From JAVJSF01 sp040219555 (GTDB lineage: Bacteria; Actinomycetota; Thermoleophilia; Miltoncostaeales; Miltoncostaeaceae), in NCBI GenBank assembly GCA_040219555.1, contig JAVJSF010000009.1:1-64000 (forward strand): a stretch of 64,000 bases of DNA, read 5' to 3'. The position numbers and the translations under genes were made by a program. A model generated the notes under the pieces. That model did no database searches. It was not told the origin of the DNA and worked only from the letters and a program-made list of their open reading frames with translations. Position 1 is the first letter of the stretch. Each line of letters begins with the position of its first letter. Below are positions 59,195-64,000 of this stretch, piece by piece.

Positions 59195-62100
59195 GCGAAC
59201 GCGACCTGCTGGCCCTCGTCCTGGACGAGGCGCTCAAGCTGGCGGCGCCGGCCGTCGAAGCCGGGCGCAGCGCCCACGACCTACGCCGAGCCTTCGCCGG
59301 GGCCGGCTGGGACCTTGACGCCGTCGCCGGCCTGGACGTCGGCCTGCTGGGCGACGCGGTGGGCGAGGTGGTGTCGGTGCTGGAGGGCCTCATCGCCCTC
59401 ACCGACGGGCGCCCGCTCGACTTCGCCGCCATCGCCGGCCTGCTGGGCGACGTGGCCGACGCAATGCAGGCCGTCGACGCCCTGGCCGAAACCCTGGGCG
59501 AGCCGCTGGAGCTCAGCGACGACGACGTGGGCGCGCTGGCGGTGGACATCCTCGACTTCCTGGTGGTGACCTACCTCCAGCGCCACCACCCGCTGGTGCT
59601 GCAGGTGCTGGTGATGCTGGCGCTGGCCGACCCACCCGACCTGGCGGGGCCGGCGCGCCTGGAGGCCCGGCCGGGGCGCATCCCCACCCGCCGGCCGCGG
59701 CTGGCCCTGCACCGCCTGCCCGACCTGCTGAGCGACCCGGTGGCAGTGCTTCGCGAGCGCTGGTTGCCGGCCGACGCCCAGGGCCGGCGCGGCCTGGAGA
59801 GCCAGGAGGCCGCCGACCTGCTGGCCGATCGCCTGTTCCCGCAACTGGCCATCCTGGGCCGGGCCCTGGGCGCACGGGCGGTGTACGGCACGCCGATGGC
59901 CGCCGAGGGGGCGTTCGGAGTCTTCGCCTCGGCCCGGATGGCCCACGCCCTCACCGTGCTGGGCACGGTTCCGCTACCAATCGGCCCGGGCGACTCCGCC
60001 CCGCTGGCCGACGAGGCGGCGCTGGGCGCCGCGCTGGAGGTGGGCGCCACGGTGCTGCTCAGCGGCCGCGCGGGTGGCGACGGGATGGGTGTAGTGGTGC
60101 TGCCCCACGGCGAGGCCCACGTCGACGTGGCGCTGTCGCGCTGGCATCTGTCGCTGGAGCTCGGCACGGCCACCACACCGGGCGAGCCGCCGCTGGGCTT
60201 CGCCTTCGATGGCTCGGGGGTGAGCCTGCTGCCGGGAGCATCGCCGGGCTTCCGGGCCGCCCTCGGGGTGCGTCGCATCAGCGAGCCGGGCCGGCCGGCG
60301 GTGGTGCTGGGCTCCGAGAGCACCCGCCTGCAGATCGGAGGGGTGGCGGCCGAGGTGGGGGGCCGCTTCGGCGCCGACGGCGTGTCGCCCTGGGTCGAGG
60401 CCGACCTGCTGGACGCGCGCATCGTGGTGGTGCCGGGGGACGGCGACACCTTCCTGCGCGCGGTGCTGCCCCCCGAGGGCCTGCAGGTGCCGTTCGAGCT
60501 GGGCGCGCGCTGGGCGACCGGCGAGGGCCTCACCTTCCGCGGCGGCGCCTCACTGGAGGTGGCGCTGCCTGTGGGGGTGGACCTCGGCTTCCTGAAGATC
60601 CCGGTGGTGAACCTGTCCCTGGGGATCTCCGAGGAGGGGCTCGCCCTGGGGCTGGCGGCCACGGCCGACCTGACCCTCGGGCCGATCGCGGCCTCGATCG
60701 AGCGCATGGGCGTCGCGCTGGAGCTGGGTCCCGAGCGGCCCGGGGCGGCCATGGTTGGCCCTGTCGGCGTGCGCCTGCGCTTCCTGCCGCCCAAGGGAAT
60801 CGGCATGGGCGTCGACGCCGGCCCGGTGAGCGGCGGCGGCTACATCTTCCTCGACCCTGACGCCGGCGAGTACGCCGGCCTCCTGCACCTCGAGATCGGA
60901 CCGGTCAGCGCCACGGCGGTGGGGCTGCTGCAGACACGGCTGCCCGGCGGGGTGGACGGGTTCTCGCTGGTGACGCTGATCTCGGCCGGCTTCCCGCCCA
61001 TCCAGCTGGGGTACGGCTTCACGCTCAACGGACTGGGCGGCCTGCTGGGCATCAACCGCGCCGTCGACCTGGACGCCCTTCGCGACGGGGTGCGCAGCGG
61101 GGCACTGGGATCGCTGCTGTTCCCCGAGGACCCGGTGCCGCGGGCGCGCCAGATCATCGCCGACGTGGGTGCAATCTTCCCGCCCGCCGAGGGCCAGTTC
61201 GTCATCGGCCCGATGGTGAAGCTGGGCTGGGGCACGCCCACGCTGATCTCGGCCACGCTGGCGGTGGTCATACAGTTCCCCACCTTCGTGGTAGCCATTC
61301 TCGGCCGCATCCAGGTTGCCCTGCCCGAGGAGGGCGAGTCGGCGGTGCTGCTGCTGCGCATCGACGTGGTGGGCATCGTCGACCCCGGGCGGGGTGAGGT
61401 GTCGGTCGACGGCAGCCTCACCGGCTCGCGCGTGGCCGCCTTCGCCATCGAGGGCGACTTCGCGATGCGCCTGCGCGTGGGCCCCGACCCCGTGTTCGCG
61501 CTCTCGGTGGGCGGCTTCCACCCGCGCTTCACCCCGCCACCGGGCTTCCCCGCCCTGCGCCGGCTTGCCATCGCCCTGTCGGCCGGGGACAACCCGGTGC
61601 TGCGCCTGGAGGCCTACACGGCCATCACGCCGGCCACGCTCCAGTTCGGCGCCCGGGCCTACCTGTACGCCGCGGTCGACCTCGGGCTGGTGGGCTTCTT
61701 CGAGCTGGAGGCCGAGCTCGGCTTCGACGTGCTGGTGCGCTTCGCGCCCTTCGGCTTCGAGGCCTCCCTGGGGGCTCACGTCGCGATCCGTCGCAACGGG
61801 GCGGTGTTCGCGGGCGTCGACCTGCGCGCCACACTCACCGGGCCGAGCCCCTGGGAGGTCACCGGCCGCGCCACCGTGAAGGTGGCCTTCGTCGAAGCCA
61901 CCGTGCGCGTGCACCACCGTATCGGCGGCGAGGCGCCCCAGCCACCCCCGCCCGCGGTGCCCCTGGCCGACCTGGCACGCACCGCGCTCGGCGATCCGGG
62001 CAACTGGCGGGCGGTGCTGCCCGCCCACGATCCCGGCGTCGGGGTGCGCGAGGCGGCGCCGGGCGAACAGCGGCTGCTGGTGCACCCCTTGGGGGCACTG

Positions 62101-62706
62101 GAGGTGCGCCAGACGGTGGCCCCGCTGGACATCGCGCTCGAGCGGGCCGGGGAGGGGCGCATCGAGGGACCCACCACCCTCCGCCTGGACGGCGTCACCA
62201 CGGGCGCGGGCGCCGCCCTGCCCACGACTCCGACCAGCGACATGTTCGCCCCGGGCCAGTTCTTCGCCATGACCGAGGCCGAGCGCCTGACGCGGCCGGC
62301 CTTCGAGAGCTTCCGCTCGGGCGCGGTGGTGGGCGTGGACCACATCGAGACCGGCGCCGCGGTGGGGTTCGCGCCCGGTTTCGAGGACATCGTCATCGAC
62401 GCCCCGGACGCCCCGGCGGTGCGGGTGCAGCGCGCGCCGCTGAGCGCCCTGACCATGTACCACTCCCTGGCGGCCACACCGGCCGCCAGGGGGCGCCAGG
62501 CCGCCCTGGCGCGCTTCGACGGCCCCCCGCTGGGCGTGGGCGTGAGGGAGGCTCGCTGGCAGGTGTCGGTGGCGGCCGACGCAGCCACCGTCGCGCCCAC
62601 CGCGCCCTCCGTGGCGACCTTCGCCACCGCCGCCGAGGCCCGGATCGCGGGCGGAGGGGCGGGCGCCATCATCACCCCCGCGGACGCCGGGAGGGACGCA
62701 CCGTGA
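59191..62706 (+). CDS. Giant DUF6603-domain protein
   Basis: A 1171-residue protein. The N-terminal 130 residues are helical and acidic (MSERDLLALVLDEALKLAAP). The middle is a long run of amphipathic beta strands. Residues about 600-900 carry the DUF6603 signature: FPPIQLGYGFTLNGLGGLLG, INRAVDLDALRDGVRSGALG, SLLFPEDPVPRA, then FVIGPMVKLGWGTP. The C-terminal 250 residues are different and end in an acidic tail. There is no signal peptide or membrane helix. DUF6603 has no assigned function to my knowledge; a beta-solenoid or barrel-like scaffold is plausible. It overlaps both neighbours (ATGA and GTGA), so the three genes are one operon. Confidence 0.88.
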   Translation: MSERDLLALVLDEALKLAAPAVEAGRSAHDLRRAFAGAGWDLDAVAGLDVGLLGDAVGEVVSVLEGLIALTDGRPLDFAAIAGLLGDVADAMQAVDALAETLGEPLELSDDDVGALAVDILDFLVVTYLQRHHPLVLQVLVMLALADPPDLAGPARLEARPGRIPTRRPRLALHRLPDLLSDPVAVLRERWLPADAQGRRGLESQEAADLLADRLFPQLAILGRALGARAVYGTPMAAEGAFGVFASARMAHALTVLGTVPLPIGPGDSAPLADEAALGAALEVGATVLLSGRAGGDGMGVVVLPHGEAHVDVALSRWHLSLELGTATTPGEPPLGFAFDGSGVSLLPGASPGFRAALGVRRISEPGRPAVVLGSESTRLQIGGVAAEVGGRFGADGVSPWVEADLLDARIVVVPGDGDTFLRAVLPPEGLQVPFELGARWATGEGLTFRGGASLEVALPVGVDLGFLKIPVVNLSLGISEEGLALGLAATADLTLGPIAASIERMGVALELGPERPGAAMVGPVGVRLRFLPPKGIGMGVDAGPVSGGGYIFLDPDAGEYAGLLHLEIGPVSATAVGLLQTRLPGGVDGFSLVTLISAGFPPIQLGYGFTLNGLGGLLGINRAVDLDALRDGVRSGALGSLLFPEDPVPRARQIIADVGAIFPPAEGQFVIGPMVKLGWGTPTLISATLAVVIQFPTFVVAILGRIQVALPEEGESAVLLLRIDVVGIVDPGRGEVSVDGSLTGSRVAAFAIEGDFAMRLRVGPDPVFALSVGGFHPRFTPPPGFPALRRLAIALSAGDNPVLRLEAYTAITPATLQFGARAYLYAAVDLGLVGFFELEAELGFDVLVRFAPFGFEASLGAHVAIRRNGAVFAGVDLRATLTGPSPWEVTGRATVKVAFVEATVRVHHRIGGEAPQPPPPAVPLADLARTALGDPGNWRAVLPAHDPGVGVREAAPGEQRLLVHPLGALEVRQTVAPLDIALERAGEGRIEGPTTLRLDGVTTGAGAALPTTPTSDMFAPGQFFAMTEAERLTRPAFESFRSGAVVGVDHIETGAAVGFAPGFEDIVIDAPDAPAVRVQRAPLSALTMYHSLAATPAARGRQAALARFDGPPLGVGVREARWQVSVAADAATVAPTAPSVATFATAAEARIAGGGAGAIITPADAGRDAP

Positions 62707-64000
62707 GCATGACGCTGCTGAACCACGTGCGCGACGGGGTGGTGGCCCATCTGCCGGCGGGTACCATGCCCGACGGGCGCCGCGCCGCGCTGACGGTGCG
62801 CGCCTCTCTGAACGGAACGGCGGCGGCGGACGTACCGCTGACCTTGCTGGGCCCCGCCGACGCCCGCGACCTGGACCAGCGCGGGGTCATCCGCATGGAT
62901 CCGCCGCCCGGGGCCCAGGGCACCGAGCCCAACCTGTTCTGCCTGGTCGAGTTCGACCGTCCCGACCTGCCGTGGCTGTTCACTCCCGGCGGACCGGATG
63001 CAGCAGGGCGGCTGCAGCCCTGGATCGCCCTGGTGGTGGTTGAGCGGCGAGAGGGTGTGCGCCTGGAGGACCCGCGCGGTGGCCTCCCGGCCCTGCTGCA
63101 CGTGGACGATCCCGCGGAGTTGCCGCCGCACGACCAGCTGTGGGCGTGGGCGCACGCCCAGGTGAGCGGCCCTGCGGGCTCGCCGGCCGAGCTGGCGGGC
63201 ACGCTGCGCGGCGCGCCGGCGGCCACCCTGAGCCGCCTGCTGTGTCCGCGGCTGCTGCGCCCCCACACCTCCTACCTGGCGTGCGTGGTGCCCACCTTCG
63301 AGAGCGGCCGGCGGGCGGGGGCCGGTCAGCCCGAGCCCGAGGTGGCGGGCACCGCCTGGAGCGCAACCGCCATCAACGGACCGCTGCCGGTGTACCACCA
63401 CTGGCAGTTCGTCACAGGCCCGCCGGGAGACTTCGAAGCGCTGGTGCGGCGCATACACGCCATCGCGCCCCCCGAGGGCATCGGGACCGTGGACCTGGAC
63501 ATCGGCGACCCGGGCGCGGACGCGCTGCGCGCGCCCGGGGCCAGGCTGCGGTTCCCCGGGGCGCTGCGCCCCAGCGGCCCGGCGTCGACGCCCTGGGACG
63601 ACCCGGCGGCCCAGGGCGCCCTTGCCGACCTGGTGGACGCTAGCGCCGGCCCCGTGGTGGGCCCGCCGCTGCACGGCGGGGCCGCCGCGGGGGCGCAGAC
63701 CGTGCCGGCGGGAGCCCCGCCGCGTCCCCATTGGCTGCGTGACCTCAACCTCGACCCGCGACACCGCGGCGCCGCGGCGCTGGGCGCGCGCATCGTGATC
63801 GAGAACCAGGAGGAGATGATGGCGGCGGCCTGGCGACAGGCCGGCGCCATCGAGGAGGCCAACCGGCGCCTGCGTGCCGCGCGGCTGGCCCGCCGCGCGG
63901 GGCAGGCGGTGGTGCGCCGGCGCCTTGCCCCCCTGGGGGCGGGAGCACTGCTGGGGCTGGGGGCGCCGGCCATGGACCGGCTGGCGCGGGGGGCGGGCGA
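62703..64000 (+). CDS. Unrecognised protein, third gene of the giant cluster (3' truncated by window)
   Basis: The frame opens at GTG 62703, overlapping the preceding TGA by 4 nt, and stays open to the window end, giving at least 432 codons. GC3 bias is strong. The N-terminal 130 residues are beta-rich and contain LFCLVEFDRPDLPWLFTPGG then RLQPWIALVVVERREG. A middle segment reads WSATAINGPLPVYHHWQFVT then GPPGDFEALVRRIHAI. After residue 340, PHWLRDLNLDPRHRGAAALG and IVIENQEEMMAAAWRQAGAI start a helical region with EEANRRLRAARLARR. No family is recognised. There is no signal peptide. The remaining part lies beyond the window. Confidence 0.88.
   Translation, partial: MSMTLLNHVRDGVVAHLPAGTMPDGRRAALTVRASLNGTAAADVPLTLLGPADARDLDQRGVIRMDPPPGAQGTEPNLFCLVEFDRPDLPWLFTPGGPDAAGRLQPWIALVVVERREGVRLEDPRGGLPALLHVDDPAELPPHDQLWAWAHAQVSGPAGSPAELAGTLRGAPAATLSRLLCPRLLRPHTSYLACVVPTFESGRRAGAGQPEPEVAGTAWSATAINGPLPVYHHWQFVTGPPGDFEALVRRIHAIAPPEGIGTVDLDIGDPGADALRAPGARLRFPGALRPSGPASTPWDDPAAQGALADLVDASAGPVVGPPLHGGAAAGAQTVPAGAPPRPHWLRDLNLDPRHRGAAALGARIVIENQEEMMAAAWRQAGAIEEANRRLRAARLARRAGQAVVRRRLAPLGAGALLGLGAPAMDRLARGAG

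Noticed and set aside
60550..62463. 637-codon minus-strand frame inside the DUF6603 gene
   Set aside because: His/Gln/Gly-rich shadow antisense to a gene with clear domain motifs.

Overview
This is a chromosomal window from a very high-GC bacterium. Gene density is high, ATGA/GTGA stop-start overlaps are common, and GTG starts are frequent. The gene families (DrrAB-type ABC exporter, CtaG plus CopC, PGRP-type amidase, MMPL, class II tRNA-Ser pair) fit the phylum Actinomycetota, probably a deep-branching lineage such as Thermoleophilia. That placement is inference; there is no 16S gene here. The ffs gene encodes the long, Alu-domain (Bacillus-type) SRP RNA.

Layout. 0.1-2.1 kb: a sugar-isomerase-like protein and a 3-hydroxyacyl-CoA dehydrogenase, downstream of asd and lysC (2.1-4.3 kb). 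4.4-7.3 kb: an FAD-linked oxidase divergent from a LuxR-type regulator around a perfect palindrome, then a small winged-helix-like protein. 7.4-11 kb: GDPD, PAP2, a flippase-like membrane protein and CorA. 11-14.3 kb: recR, ybaB, dnaX and ffs. 14.3-17.6 kb: prpD-prpC (methylcitrate pathway), a thioesterase and a membrane protein. 17.8-20.3 kb: a two-component system and a HAD phosphatase. 20.4-27.3 kb: a secreted beta-propeller protein, MarR with a drrAB exporter, a BtuF-like protein, and CtaG/CopC copper genes. 27.4-31.5 kb: a three-domain AMP-ligase/ACP/acyltransferase fusion and a subtilase lacking two triad residues.

31.5-38.25 kb is an accessory island of visibly lower GC, at least in its middle. 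It abuts the 3' end of tRNA-Val(CAC). It holds a phage-type lysis pair (amidase plus holin-like protein), an IetAS-type defence pair (AAA+ ATPase plus subtilase), a BRCT-HIRAN-zinc ribbon protein, and a decayed tyrosine integrase that reads into the tRNA.

38.3-54.1 kb is mostly ordinary chromosome: two tRNA-Ser genes, a VapBC-type toxin-antitoxin pair, MscS, an ArsR-DUF2892-MMPL operon with a clear operator, a secreted clan-A glycosidase-like protein, tadA/LOG/nitroreductase, a flavin monooxygenase, an M28 peptidase, a thioredoxin-reductase-like enzyme under a Fur-family-type box, tyrA-pheA, tRNA-Arg, a lipoprotein and a DUF6328 membrane protein.

54.2-64.0 kb is the most unusual part: three giant, translationally coupled genes running off the window. 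The first joins a PhoD-like phosphodiesterase to a C-terminal lytic-transglycosylase-like domain and has no signal peptide. The second is a 1171-residue DUF6603-type protein. The third is an unrecognised protein truncated by the window end, and it is easily missed because its frame has no stop before the edge. Together they look like part of an uncharacterised envelope-targeting or effector-delivery locus. All family calls are from reading motifs; no database search was run.
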